Source: Gadus chalcogrammus
Taxonomy: Eukaryota > Chordata > Actinopteri > Gadiformes > Gadidae
DNA length: 64,000 bases
NCBI RefSeq assembly: GCF_026213295.1
Contig: NC_079419.1
Coordinates: 20,650,830-20,714,829, forward strand
Direction of reading: 5' to 3'
Shown here: piece after piece, positions 1 through 28,012 of the stretch
Layout of the letters: each line of letters begins with the position of its first letter
How positions within the stretch are numbered: the stretch's first letter is position 1
Translations under genes and position numbers: made by a program
The notes under the pieces: generated by a model
The model's database searches: none
What the model was told of the DNA's origin: nothing
What the model saw: only the letters and a program-made list of their open reading frames with translations

Positions 1-221
1 TATCTCACCAACACATTGTCTTTGCACTCTTGAGTATCCAGGTAAAGCTGTCTATAGTAGATCTTTCCCTTCTGTTACTTCCTTCTCAGTCCCAGCCAAG
101 CATGGGCTTTGCCACCAAAGACTAAAATCCCATCTTGCTTGTATTTTTCTCCATGTTTACTATCTTGGGGTAAAGTCAGAAGGGCTTCAAGAGAAGAAGA
201 CATCATTTACAGACGATGAAT
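1..221 (-). other. probable angptl3 3' UTR / downstream flank
   Basis: This stretch lies directly downstream of the angptl3 stop codon. I see no coding frame and no clear AATAAA on the minus strand, so the polyadenylation site is probably outside the window. Confidence 0.4.
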
Positions 222-17440
<17,219 letters not shown>

Positions 17441-17555
17441 GACGTTGGTTCTTTAAATCGTACTTACTGTGCTTCGGTAGCGCTGTCTCGGCACCACACC
17501 GACCCTAGCCCCCAGTGCTCTCAGTGGAAAGAGAGACGGTAAAAACGACAAGAGG

Positions 17556-17563
17556 CTTTTATC
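17556..17563 (-). promoter_or_regulatory. TATA-like box of angptl3
   Basis: GATAAAAG on the minus strand, about 115 bp upstream of the start codon, would put transcription start near 17530. It is a weak match, supported mainly by its spacing from the HNF1-like site. Confidence 0.4.
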
Positions 17564-17602
17564 GGCGAGCATATGGCCGTGTCATTGTCCTCATGTGGTG
17601 GG

Positions 17603-17615
17603 GTCAATCATTAAC
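17603..17615 (-). promoter_or_regulatory. HNF1-like site upstream of angptl3
   Basis: On the minus strand the sequence is GTTAATGATTGAC, which differs at one position from the palindromic HNF1 consensus GTTAATNATTAAC. It lies about 160 bp upstream of the angptl3 start codon and about 40 bp upstream of a TATA-like box. Mammalian ANGPTL3 is known to be driven by HNF1 in liver, so position and identity agree. Function is inferred. Confidence 0.6.
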
Positions 17616-17619
17616 GTCT

Positions 17620-18300
17620 CCAGTCATTGATCTCTGTTTTTAGGATAACATAATGGCCGGCTGGATGAACTACAAGCTGAACTTTAGAAGTACATTTTAT
17701 TGAGTGAATTTAGTTTTCTGTTTTATTCATGTTTTCAATTCATTCACATTGTAGGCTATATGATCAGAACCAGTGATTCAACATGATATCATTATCTTTT
17801 TACCTGGAGGAAAATAACAATAAGTAAATAAAATAACGAAGGGGGACATGAAGAGATGGGGGTTATGATGATTAGTAAATAATATTTCCATCAGTATTAC
17901 AATACCGGACTTGCCAAACTGCAAGTCTTTGCAAAACACAATGTTTTTTATGTGTGGTTTTGAATCGTCGTCAAAACGTCCCTCTTGTTTTTCCAAACAC
18001 ATGGCACCATGTTGGCTTTTCATTCTACTTCCTAAGTTGTTTATTTTTTAAAACAGATAATCTAGACCATTACGTATCCTATTGATTGGGAAAGCTGCCC
18101 TCCAATGTTTTGCATTGCACCATTCTCCTGGTGGCGATTGGGGAGATAAATATCAAGTAGCTGTAGTATTCAGTCCTCCCGATGAACGGCTGACTGCTGT
18201 GGGCAAACAAGAACCACTGCAAACTCTAAATGCCAAAGGAACATACACATAATCAGACACGCATACACAAACGCAATATATAGAAGCATTCTTACACGGT

Positions 18301-18301
<1 letters not shown>
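17620..18301. other. upstream flank of angptl3, unassigned
   Basis: AT-rich sequence beyond the putative promoter; no gene or element recognised. Confidence 0.4.

Positions 18302-18347
<46 letters not shown>
18302..18347. repeat. (CA)n microsatellite
   Basis: A 46-bp AC run. Confidence 0.95.
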
Positions 18348-18348
<1 letters not shown>

Positions 18349-18491
18349 CACACACAACAGTTTAATTGTTTAGTTTTGTAGGTAAAATCCTTGAGATATG
18401 AGAAGTTTAAAGGTGAGATCCACCAGGCAGGCCGCGCACATGAAGTTGGGTTGGCTCCCGGTGGACCCGTTCCACCTACCACGGCTCCGGC

Positions 18492-18595
18492 GTTGGCCCC
18501 GATGCACCGCCCTTGGACAGGGGTTGGCCTCCGATGCACCGCCCTTGGAGAAGAGGTTGGCCCCGATGCACTGCCCATGGAGAGGGATTGGTCTG
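18492..18595. repeat. 31-33-bp minisatellite, left part
   Basis: Three imperfect units of GTTGGCCCCGATGCACCGCC followed by a G/A-rich tail. The same unit resumes at 19748, so the array was split by an insertion. Confidence 0.8.
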
Positions 18596-19490
18596 TTAAA
18601 GGAGACATATTATGGTGTTTTCCCAACAAGTAAACATAGTCTTTGAGTTCCAGAAAACATGTTTTTGAAGCTGTTTGCTGGAAATAGCTTTTAGGAAAAA
18701 AAAAATATTGTCTACCGCTATTCCCCTCTGTTTCGGTCAGAATGCGCTTTTTCTAGTGTCTGTAGCATTGATGCAAATGAGCTGCAGCCCATTGACCAAT
18801 GAGCTGTCAGACTGAACCACAGCATGGAGGAGAAGGGATTGTTGCCGTTTGCTGACTCCTGGAGCCCTATATCTACAGTATATAATATAATATAATATAA
18901 TATAATATAATATAACATAATAATTATATCATATACGGGTATTTATATAATCTATCTAATATCACGGCCAAAAGCTATGTGCGCCTCGGATTGTACTTGT
19001 AAGCTAGGTGGCAGCTCCAGCGGACTAGCAGCTCCGGCTGGGGTAGCTTGGTGGCAGTCCGGCAGCTCAGCTCCGGGAGTACAATCCCTTTCTATTCCAT
19101 GTCCCCCCCATCCCGACTTCCCTTTGGTGGCAGCCCCGGCAGGGTGAGCTTGGCTCAGGGATTGTACACCCGGAGCTTAGCTGCAGGGCTAGCGCTGAGT
19201 TCCCCCCGCCGGAGCTGCTCGTCCGCTGGTCCACAAAATCTTAGCGATGCTCTGATTGGAGGGGAGTAGGGAAGTGGGAGGTAATATTCAAATGTGCCCC
19301 CTTCCTAGGAGGGGGCGCCGAAACTGACTCGCTCGTTTGGTAGCTGGAGGCGGGCTGTTTCCAGAAATGCGTATCTCACTCAAAAAATCATGTACAGACT
19401 TATTTCAAAGTTTGTATGCGTGTGGGAGCACCATCTACCCACAACAACACCCCAAATCCCAGGAAAAGTGCTGTTTTCATAATATGTCCC
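18596..19490. mobile_element. TTAA-type MITE splitting the minisatellite (boundaries approximate on the right)
   Basis: The left end TTAAAGGAGACATATTATGG is answered by CATAATATGTCCC near 19479-19490. Such TTAA-bounded ends are typical of fish piggyBac/Kolobok-type MITEs. A (TATAA)n stretch lies near 18875-18920. The right TTAA is not intact. Confidence 0.5.
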
Positions 19491-19747
19491 GTTGTTGTGT
19501 TGTACTATTGTACGACCTTACTCATCGTGTCCATTAGAGGGCAGTGTGGACTTTACCTCTGTGTTACCTGACACCTACACTACCTGTTCCGGTGTCTGAG
19601 TTATTACATGCGATGATGCCGAGGAGAGTGGCAGCACAGCTGCGTTACTCCCGCCTGTCGATACAGGCAATTTGCCTACAAGGCTAAAGGTAAAATGTGT
19701 CTGATGAGAGTTCGATTACATCTCCACCGCAACGCACTAAGCTCATC
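19491..19747. other. unassigned sequence between the MITE and the minisatellite remainder
   Basis: No element or gene recognised; it may be part of the same insertion. Confidence 0.3.
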
Positions 19748-19853
19748 ATGGCCCCCAAGGCACTGCCCACAGAGAGGGGTTGGCCCCCGATGCACTGCCC
19801 ATTGAGAGGGGTTGGCCCCCGATGCACTGCCCATTGAGAGGGGTTGGCCCCAC
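19748..19853. repeat. 31-33-bp minisatellite, right part
   Basis: Three units of GTTGGCCCCCGATGCACTGC with tail CCATTGAGAGGG, nearly identical to each other and to the left part. Confidence 0.85.
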
Positions 19854-19855
19854 AC

Positions 19856-20427
19856 TGGATCAATCCGCCGTAGGGTTTTGCCTCGAGGCTATTTTGATTT
19901 TGATTACATTTTGATTTTAAACCAGTGTTGTGTTCTATTTGAATAAGTATACTTTTATGTGATTTATTTCCCCTTTCATTTTTCGGTTACTTTTATTCCA
20001 ATTGCATGTTTCTTCTAGCCTGATCCTACCAGACTCTCGTAGGCTACATTTCCACTTCCTCAAAACCACTGACTGCCTTTTCCGACATTTCTAACCGATG
20101 CCCTCAGACCTTTTCATCAGGCCTCCTCACCAACATACTCCCTGCCTCATCTGTCCCACTATTTTGCTTGTTATCAGTCCAACTACATCAGGCAAGATTT
20201 CTGGTTCCTTTGTCCGTTCATTCTGTCAATGCTGGTTCGGGAGGCAGTAGGGAAAGGAACCAAATGTAGACATAGTAGGCAGCACGGTGATGTTCAATAA
20301 TTCGAGACCAATGAGAAAAGATAACTAGGTGAATAAGGAAGTCTGATGAAAATGTCTGCAGGCATCCGGTGGACGGGTAGGGAATGGCAGTCAGTGGTTT
20401 TGAGGAGGTGGGAATGTGGCTGAAGAC
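19856..20427. other. intergenic, unassigned
   Basis: No supported feature seen. Confidence 0.4.
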
Positions 20428-21255
20428 TGGGGGCCTCTACGAATAGTCAAATCTCCTAACCTTTATGCCTCCTTTCCATAACCTTTGAGGAAAACGTCAT
20501 CGGATCAAGGAGAGATGAAAAGGTGCTTCCTTTCGAACATAGGAAGAGACAGCACTGCTTAAAATGAATTAGCCTCCACTCTTCCTAACCGACGTCATTG
20601 CGCGACGGCGGGTATTACCGACCTCTAACGTCTCTAGTGTGAAACTACAATTTTCCGAAGATTGACTAAAACAAGCCCTCTTTGATCCATGCTTTCTTGT
20701 CGTATTGATTTCAATCAGGTTATCGCCAACAGTGAGAATCACTTCGGTCGGACTTGGCCAAAGGGAATATTTTAGGCCACTTGAATTCCAATTCACATGT
20801 TGATAAAAAGAGGCTAAACTTATGTTGATGTTGAAATTAACTGCCCCCAGTAGTCTTTCTTAAATGTGAAGTTGGCATTCTCTTTTCTTATGGTGTATTT
20901 ATGTGCTTACTAACCAGCAATAAATGAATTCATTTATATTCAAATAATTATGTTTCTGGAACGCACCTCCTAGGATCAGCTGTTCGCGTACAGTGCCTGT
21001 GGACCTGCGGCGGTTATCTGGTCCCGATAGCGATCTCCTATTCTTCGCCATGGCTGGACAGAGTGATGAATAGCGGGTGGCTCCATTAAAAAGGAAACGG
21101 AGGTTGGATAGTCTGATCTTGATAAAGATAATCTTATCTTTATCCGCGGATGTTTTCCGCGGACCAGGAAGTAAAAACTTCCGGGTTTGTGTCAGACTGT
21201 CGCGTATCCATCCGAGTTGGACCACATCAACCGGAAATCCCTGAAGACAAAAGAT

Positions 21256-22041
21256 ATGAAAACTATTGAGACAGCAGAGAAACTGGAGGATCTGGAAAAC
21301 ACAAGTTCCAGAGCTCTCATGTTCACAGCTATCAAGGATTTGTTCGCTTTCTCCATGAGAGCTCTGAACCTTTGTAAAACTATTGCAGATACTATAGATG
21401 TCACAAGTTCTGTCCCACAGGATTTCCCCAACTTTGAAGAAATAATAAAGACGCAGCTCCATGATGTAATACCTGATTTATTGAAAGCAGCTATGGCTAA
21501 ATTGCCTACTACAGGACAGGGCAACCCTAAAGAGACCAAAGAAGAGAAATCCATCAAGGTTGTGTTCTTTGATGACAAGCAGAGATACGCTGTAATCCAA
21601 GTCAGTGCGGAAACCCGGGAGTCAATAAGGCGAAATGGAGACTGTGTAAACATTGACCTCAGTGAGCACTATGTTACAGACCGTTTTCATGTCATCCAGT
21701 GCTATCACTGTCAAGAATTCGGTCACATGGCTAACTCTAGGTACTGTAAAGACAAAGACAAAGACCCTACATGTTTCTACTGTGGGGGGAGTCACACCTC
21801 AAGGGACTGCATGAACAAGGAAGACAACAAGATCAAGAAGATGAAGTGCTCCAACTGTTGCAAGAGCAGAAATCACTCGGAGAAGAACTCAGCAGCAACA
21901 CACAAAGCCTCCGACAATTTGTGTCCCTCGTTTGTAAGAGAGCGAGCAGCCATTATGTCTAGGACACCCGGATGTGAACAGGCAAAAAACTCCTACATAC
22001 AGAGGATGAAAGAGGCCAAAGCACGCCTCGGACGAGTTTAA
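21256..22041 (+). CDS. LINE ORF1: zinc-knuckle RNA-binding protein
   Basis: The frame runs from ATG 21256 (an in-frame upstream ATG at 21187 is also possible) for 261 codons. The N-terminal half is helical and charged. The C-terminal half has CYHCQEFGHMANSRYC, CFYCGGSHTSRDC and CSNCCKSRNH, three Cys/His knuckles spaced as in ORF1 proteins of CR1-superfamily LINEs, which coat the element RNA. The frame is intact although ORF2 is not. ORF2 begins at once after the stop (IATFNVRSLVNK). Confidence 0.75.
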   Translation: MKTIETAEKLEDLENTSSRALMFTAIKDLFAFSMRALNLCKTIADTIDVTSSVPQDFPNFEEIIKTQLHDVIPDLLKAAMAKLPTTGQGNPKETKEEKSIKVVFFDDKQRYAVIQVSAETRESIRRNGDCVNIDLSEHYVTDRFHVIQCYHCQEFGHMANSRYCKDKDKDPTCFYCGGSHTSRDCMNKEDNKIKKMKCSNCCKSRNHSEKNSAATHKASDNLCPSFVRERAAIMSRTPGCEQAKNSYIQRMKEAKARLGRV

Positions 22042-22042
22042 G

Positions 22043-23430
22043 GATCGCAACATTTAATGTCCGGTCTCTAGTCAACAAGACAGTAGGAGTCCTAGAACAT
22101 CTTCAAGATGTTGACTGTGACATTTGTTTTGTGCAAGAGACCTTCCTTCGAGATGGGAACAAGGCCAAGCTGATGGAAATCAAAGACTATGGATGGGATG
22201 TCATATCGGACCCGAGGAAACACAGGAGTGGTGGAGGAATAGCCATGCTTTACCGGGATACTGTTCAGTTAAAGTCCAACAGCAAAGTCACGAAGTACAA
22301 GTCTTTTCAAGTCATGGAGTCACTCTTGCACTCTGAACAAGATACTGTAAGACTGGTAAACATCTATCGACCTCCGTACACAAAGAAAGCTTGTTTCACT
22401 GAGTGTGCTTTCCTAGAGGAATTTGATGAGTATCTCAAAGACCTCTCAGGGAAACCTGGTTCTCCTATCATCGCTGGAGATTTCAACTTTCATATGGAAA
22501 GACCCGAAGAACACTACCCCAAGAATTTTTACCAACTCTTGGAAGACCACGACCTGTACCAGCACGTTCCACTTGAGCCAACCCATGACCAAGGTGGAAC
22601 TCTGGACCTTGTAGTTACCAACAAAGCCCTCAGAAGGAAACTGAGCTCGTTTAATCTGCCCCTCAAGGACCAAATCTGACCACTTCCTAGTACTCTTTGA
22701 TGCTGATATTAAGCAAAAGATCCCTAAAGACAAGTTTATGACCTACAGAAATTCTAAAATTATTGATGCAGAACAATTCAAAGAAGAACTAATTAATTCA
22801 AAATTAGCGGACTTCCCTGAAGGCATGCCAGCAGACGATGCTGTCATTCTCTACAACACTGTGCTGACTCAGCTAATGGATAAGCACTGCCCTTTCATCA
22901 AGAAGAAGATAAAGAAGAACCCGATGCCCTGGTTGGACTTGGAACTCCGCATTCTCAGGCGCAAAAGAAGAGTGGCTGAACGTACTTGGAGGAAGAGCGA
23001 AGAATAAGAAGACCGTGCAGACCTGTATAACATGAGTTGCCTCATGTTATACAGTCGCCAGGACCGAAACAGTGTGTGGCAAGATCGGAGTATGTTAGAG
23101 CTAGGGATGAGTTCACTTGTTTCGAGTATGTCAAGAGATGTGCTCACCACAATGCCTCTCTCAAATCCCCCTCAGGGGATACTAAAACACTCTACAAGAA
23201 GCTCAATAGACTGCTTGGAAATGATGCTCAAGACCTTCCAAACTACAAAGATCCCGTTAAACTTTCTGAAGATTTCAAAGATTTCTTCGCAGACAAAGTT
23301 ACTACCATCCGAGATGGTATAGAGAAGGAGATGAGTATAACTCCTACAGCAGCTGAGGAACCCTCTTTTGCTACTGACAAAGACCAACCCCTCTACAAAG
23401 ACCCTACTCTTGATGAAGACTGCAGCTGAT
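22043..23430 (+). pseudogene. LINE ORF2, endonuclease and linker (frameshifted)
   Basis: The apurinic-type endonuclease reads TFNVRSLVNK, CFVQETFL, GGIAMLYR, NIYRPPY and IIAGDFNFH, then GTLDLVVTN. The final SDHFLV motif is in another frame after a one-base shift near 22665. It continues as a conserved linker with a TAA at 23005-23007 and a further shift near 23030. Confidence 0.8.
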
Positions 23431-23451
23431 GAACTCAAAGACTTACTCTCT

Positions 23452-24486
23452 AACACACGAACACACCAAACGCGTAACCCGCGTAAGATTTACGCGCGTA
23501 ACGCAGCTAAAATGTTGCTTGACCATTTTGTGTCAAAAATGGTCCTACGCAGCTACGCGCCTACGCTCCTACGCGCCTAGATGAGTCCATGTCCATGCAA
23601 GTGAACGGAGCGTTCCCTCTTCGTCATAACTATCAAACCAAACATCCTTCACATTCACCGAGCGAACATTACGAAAGTAAAATGCACATTTCTCGCTAAA
23701 AATGTTTCCATAAACGCATTTAATGGCGTAACTATGTTACTATTTCCACCCAGAATAAAGAAAGTTGTCGGCCGTGGCTGCGCTGGAGTCCGAGGTAGGA
23801 AACCCAAACGCTGCCGTGTTTGGGTGATAGAGTTTAGATCGGGTTAGATTAAATAATCTCGGATATAAATAACAATAATCGGGTTAAATAACTTCACATG
23901 GTGTGTCTGATGTGTTTCCAGCATTCGTAGTGTTGATCAGCAGATATATAGTCCGCCAAGACGTTGAGGTTGCTTAGTAACCAGAGACTCTGTCCATGCA
24001 AGTGAACGGAGCGTTCCCTCTTCGTCATAACTATCAAACCAAACATCCTTCACATTCACCAAGCGAACATTATGAAAGTAAAATGCACATTTCTCGCTAA
24101 AAATGTTTCCATAAAAGCATTTAATGGCGTAACTATGTTACTATTTCCACACAGAATAAAGAAAGATGTCGGCGGTATGCTTCTGTCCAAGCTCACTACT
24201 CTCTGCCAGTGACGTCGGGTCAAGCTCAACGCTGATTGGGCAACGCGGCTTATCGTCATGCGTATGAGCGTAAAAAGTTACATTTTTTTAAATCCTCGCG
24301 TACGCGCGTATATGTATGCGCGTATATATACGCAGCTCATACGCCGCTAACGCGGGTAAAATGTTGCTTTAGCGCATGTAACGCGTGTACGCAGCTCATA
24401 CGCGTGTAAACCAATGGTTCCCTATGGAAAAATTGCCGATTTTATACGCGTCGTACGCTGGGTACGCGTTTGGTGTGTTCGTACCT
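23452..24486. mobile_element. DNA element with GCGTA-rich inverted ends, nested in LINE ORF2
   Basis: The ends ACGAACACACCAAACGCGTA and GTACGCGTTTGGTGTGTTCGT are inverted. The subterminal parts carry many copies of ACGCGTA/TACGCG. A block of about 185 bp (23588-23772) is directly repeated at 23994-24175. No frame is present; exact target duplication is unclear. LINE reading resumes as KMSNKFCCLDPIPTFLLKD. Confidence 0.65.
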
Positions 24487-24773
24487 TAAGATGTCCAACA
24501 AGTTTTGTTGCCTGGATCCAATCCCAACATTTCTTCTTAAAGACTGTGTAAAAGAGCTGACGCCTGTTCTACTCCACATCATCAACTCCTCGTTAAAGAC
24601 CGGAACTTTTCCATCTGACATGAAGAAAGCAGTCATCAAACCAACTCTGAAGAAGGACAATGCTGATGTTGACATCCTTAGCAATTATCGACCAGTCTCC
24701 AACCTTTCTGCTATTTCGAAGATTCTTGAGAAAATTGTGCTGAACCAACTCAAAGTCCATCTCTCAAGACATA
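24487..24773 (+). pseudogene. LINE reverse transcriptase, N-terminal part
   Basis: LDPIPTFLLKDCVKELTPVL, TGTFPSDMKKAVIKPTLKK and NYRPVSNLSAISKILEK are reverse-transcriptase motifs 0-2. The frame breaks at the nested element starting at 24774 and continues at 28013. Confidence 0.85.
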
Positions 24774-25396
24774 GGGCCCTATCTTGCATCCGGCGCAAGT
24801 GACTTAGTCACTGGCGCATGTGTCGTTGCTAGTTTACAACTGGCGCAGAGCGTTCTTTTCCCACCAGCGCCACTCGCCGGTAAATTAGGGATTGATCATG
24901 CGCCCCAAGGGGCGGTTCGGCGGAAGGAGGAGGCGTGTTCTGGCGCAAACGGTATTTTGCCGTCTCTGAATACCATTGCGCTACTGACCAGGAAATACCT
25001 GGTTTAAAGTCAGTGGCGTGTTGTTCAGATGCTATTTTAAGGGCGCATGCATACATGCGCATGCGATGCATACGGATTGCTTGTGCACCTCGCGCATACA
25101 CTTTGCTTCTCTCATCTACCTAGCCGCACATTCTTGGTAAATTATTTGGGAAAGAACAGCTGATGCAGCGGTAATAAGTTGTACTTTTAAATCAATGCAT
25201 CTGCAAACACCGTACAGCAAACGCATATTTTCTTGACACAGACATCGTGTAGGCCTACATGCCCATAACTTTTAGGATTGATGAGTAGGCCTATTTGATC
25301 GTGAAGAACATTGTTTTACCGCGAGTGAGTGTTAAAAAGAATGAATGAATGCGGGCGCGTGTGTGTGCTCTGTTTAAACACACGCAAACTAAACAC

Positions 25397-27700
25397 TCTC
25401 ATCATCATCTCATCTTCGTCCGCTTATCCGGGGTCGGGTCGCGGGGGGAGCAGCTCAAGCAGGGGGCCCCAGACCTTTCCCGGGCCACATTGACCAGCTC
25501 TGACGGGGGGATCCCGAGGCGTTCCCAGGCCAGTGTTGAGATATAATCTCTCCACCTAGTCCTGGGTCTTCCCCGAGGTCTCCTCCCCACTGGACGTGCC
25601 TGAAACACCTCCCAAGGAAGGCGCCCAGAGGGCATCGTTACCAGATGCCCGAACCACCTCAGCTGACTCCTTTCTAAGTAAAGGAGCAGCGGCTCTAATC
25701 CGAGTTCCTCACGGATGGCTGAGCTTCTCACCCTATCCCTAAGGGAGACGCCAGCCACCCTTCTGAGAAAACTCATCTCGGCCGCTTGTACCCGCGATCT
25801 CGTCCTTTCGGTCATCACCCAACCCTCATGACCATAGGTGAGGATAGGAACGAAGATCGACCGGTAGATCGAGAGCTTTGCCTTGCGGCTCAGCTCTCTT
25901 TTCGTAACAACGGTGCGGTAAAGCGAACGCAATACCCAGGGGCGGCGCCAAACGGTTGCTTGCCGTTGCTATAGGAACTCCAAGCAATTACTCAGAAAAA
26001 CCCCAGAGCAACCCCTGATTTTTTGTCAAACTCAAACAACATATTTGAAATAATGCCATTTTCCGTAAAATGGTATTAAATAAGTTCAACTAAACCTATT
26101 GCCGAATGCGGTACCCGTCACCATACCGACCATTCCTGTCATATGAATCACCAGATTAAGTGCATAATCAGTGAGTAGCGTCAACATTTCAGGGCCGTGA
26201 CTGGACTGTCGTTCAAATCAACACGAGTCAGCCTGGGACTCTCCTCTCCTCCCCTCCCCCTCACCGTGCCCAGTTCCCGAGCGTTGGGCATGCGCACACT
26301 CTCTGTAAGTGACATGAACAGATTAAAAAAAAAAAACATACACACAATTAACACAAACTATCCCAAGCAATATGTACAATATTAATTAATTATTATTTAA
26401 TGTACATGAAACAATAATTTCATTAATAGCATAGTCTTACGAGAAATAAATAACATTTCAAATATGCGGACATCTCGCGGCGAGATTATCAGTCAGAGAT
26501 GTTCGTTGCCGGCTCGTTGGCGCTTAAAAAATATTGACAAGTTTTTACTATTTCGAAAGAAATCAAGTTCAAACACGACTCGCGATGGCGAGGCTGAGGA
26601 TGGGCTCGTTAATAGCCAGACTTGTGTTGGACTTGGCAGTTATTCGGAGGGGGGTTATGCTGAGGTCAAGAAACGGAAGAAAATATTGTAGCCCACACAG
26701 TTCTGAATTAGCAATACAATGTTAGCACATGCTTGCTAGCAATGTTGGTGTGTTAAACCGTATGGATTAAAGTGGAATATTGCAAGACGTCCTGTGATCA
26801 AGACATCGATTTAAGGTAGGCTGTTTGGTTATTAAGTTTGCCCGTCGCAGCATATTGACTTGGGGCCCATGTGATTTTGTTTTGAAGTAGAACTAGATTC
26901 TAGGTTTGGCTCATGCCAAAGGATGGGTTTATCGTAGCCTGGTATGATCCGCCCTTAATAGAAGTATTATGAAGTATAATAGTATCAACAATAATAGCAA
27001 CTATTGTATTAATGTTCCACATAGGCCTACATTTGAGACGTATCGCGCAACTAATGTGAATGCTTTGGAATGTACCGTGGCGACGGTGGGTCTGAGATGT
27101 GCAATTCACCACTATTGACAGGACAGCTAACCTTGTAGTTGGGGGACTGCTGACGGGCTGTTGATTGAGAGAACTATGTTGTTTGTTATATGTCGTGTGG
27201 CCGCAGTGCCACCTGGACTAGCAGTGAATGTGTACATGCCGCTGGGCTATTTTCATGTTGGCCTTCTTAAAGATCTTCCTCTATATTGTTCTATGTCTTT
27301 ACGTCTTTATATCTGTGCGTGTGTGAGGGAGAGGGAGAAAGATAGCGCACGTTGAACTGTCAAATGATACGATCACACTCAATCACAGTGGTGCAATTAG
27401 TCTGTGTTGTTACTGTACTGTAAACTTGCCTCGTACGGGATCGCAACCACCCCAACCCGTGCCGAAAATGTCTTCCCGGCCGTGCCTCTGCCAAATTCAG
27501 GTGTTTTGATCAAGGTTTTTTTTTTTGACCAGCAACCTCTTGAATTCATACAGCAACTGTTAAGCAACTGCAACAAATTATTTCTGGCGCCGCCACTGGC
27601 AATACCGCCCCCGCTGTTCCGATTCTCCGGCCAATCTCACGCTCCATAGTTCCCTTACTCGCGAACAAGACCCCGAGGTACTTGAACACCTTCACTTGGG
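25397..27700 (-). mobile_element. 5'-truncated RTE-like LINE, split by a hAT
   Basis: The minus-strand C-terminal reverse-transcriptase tail reads KLSIYRSIFVPILTYGHEGW, QAAEMSFLRRVAG, QLRWFGHL and GRPRTRWRDY. It ends in an ATGATG-type tail. The flanks CAAACTAAACAC (25385-25396) and CAAAGTAAACAC (27701-27712) form an 11-of-12 target duplication. A nearly identical copy is at 39870-40519. Confidence 0.8.
25937..27598. mobile_element. hAT element nested in the RTE-like LINE
   Basis: The ends CAGGGGCGGCGCCA and TGGCGCCGCCACTG are flanked by a perfect 8-bp GCAATACC (25929-25936 and 27599-27606). A short frame at 26464-26691 with NIDKFLLFRKKSS looks like a relic of a transposase N-terminus; no catalytic domain is seen. 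Non-autonomous. Confidence 0.85.
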
Positions 27701-28012
27701 CAAAGTAAACACGTAACGCATAATACAATCAATGGCGTGACGCGCTGTCAAAATATCAACTCGTCCGATTCAAATGCGCTCATGGCTCTTAAAGGGGATG
27801 GGAACTGGCACTCTCATTGGTTTGTTGCACGTTACGCCCAAACCACACCTACGGGTAATTAGGCTGCTTCAGACCAACCCTTTTGACACTTGCGCCGCGG
27901 CGCAAGCGTCATTTATCCGCCTGTAAAATAGCGATAGCGCCGTAGAACCGCCCACAAAGCTACTTGCGCTTTGCGCTTCCCACTTGCGTTTCAGACCGTT
28001 AAAATAGGGCCC

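Larger units (their letters stand above)
24774..28012. mobile_element. Harbinger-like non-autonomous element nested in the LINE
   Basis: The ends GGGCCCTATCTTGC and, inverted, GGGCCCTATTTTAACG are flanked by ATA at 24771-24773 and 28013-28015. Removing it rejoins the LINE frame (HLSRH to SLYSEVQSGYRP). It is about 0.9 kb once its nested RTE-like LINE is subtracted; GCGCAAG motifs recur near both ends. Confidence 0.75.

Noticed and set aside
18391..18646. Overlapping 80-residue plus-strand frames
   Set aside because: Translations of the minisatellite units.
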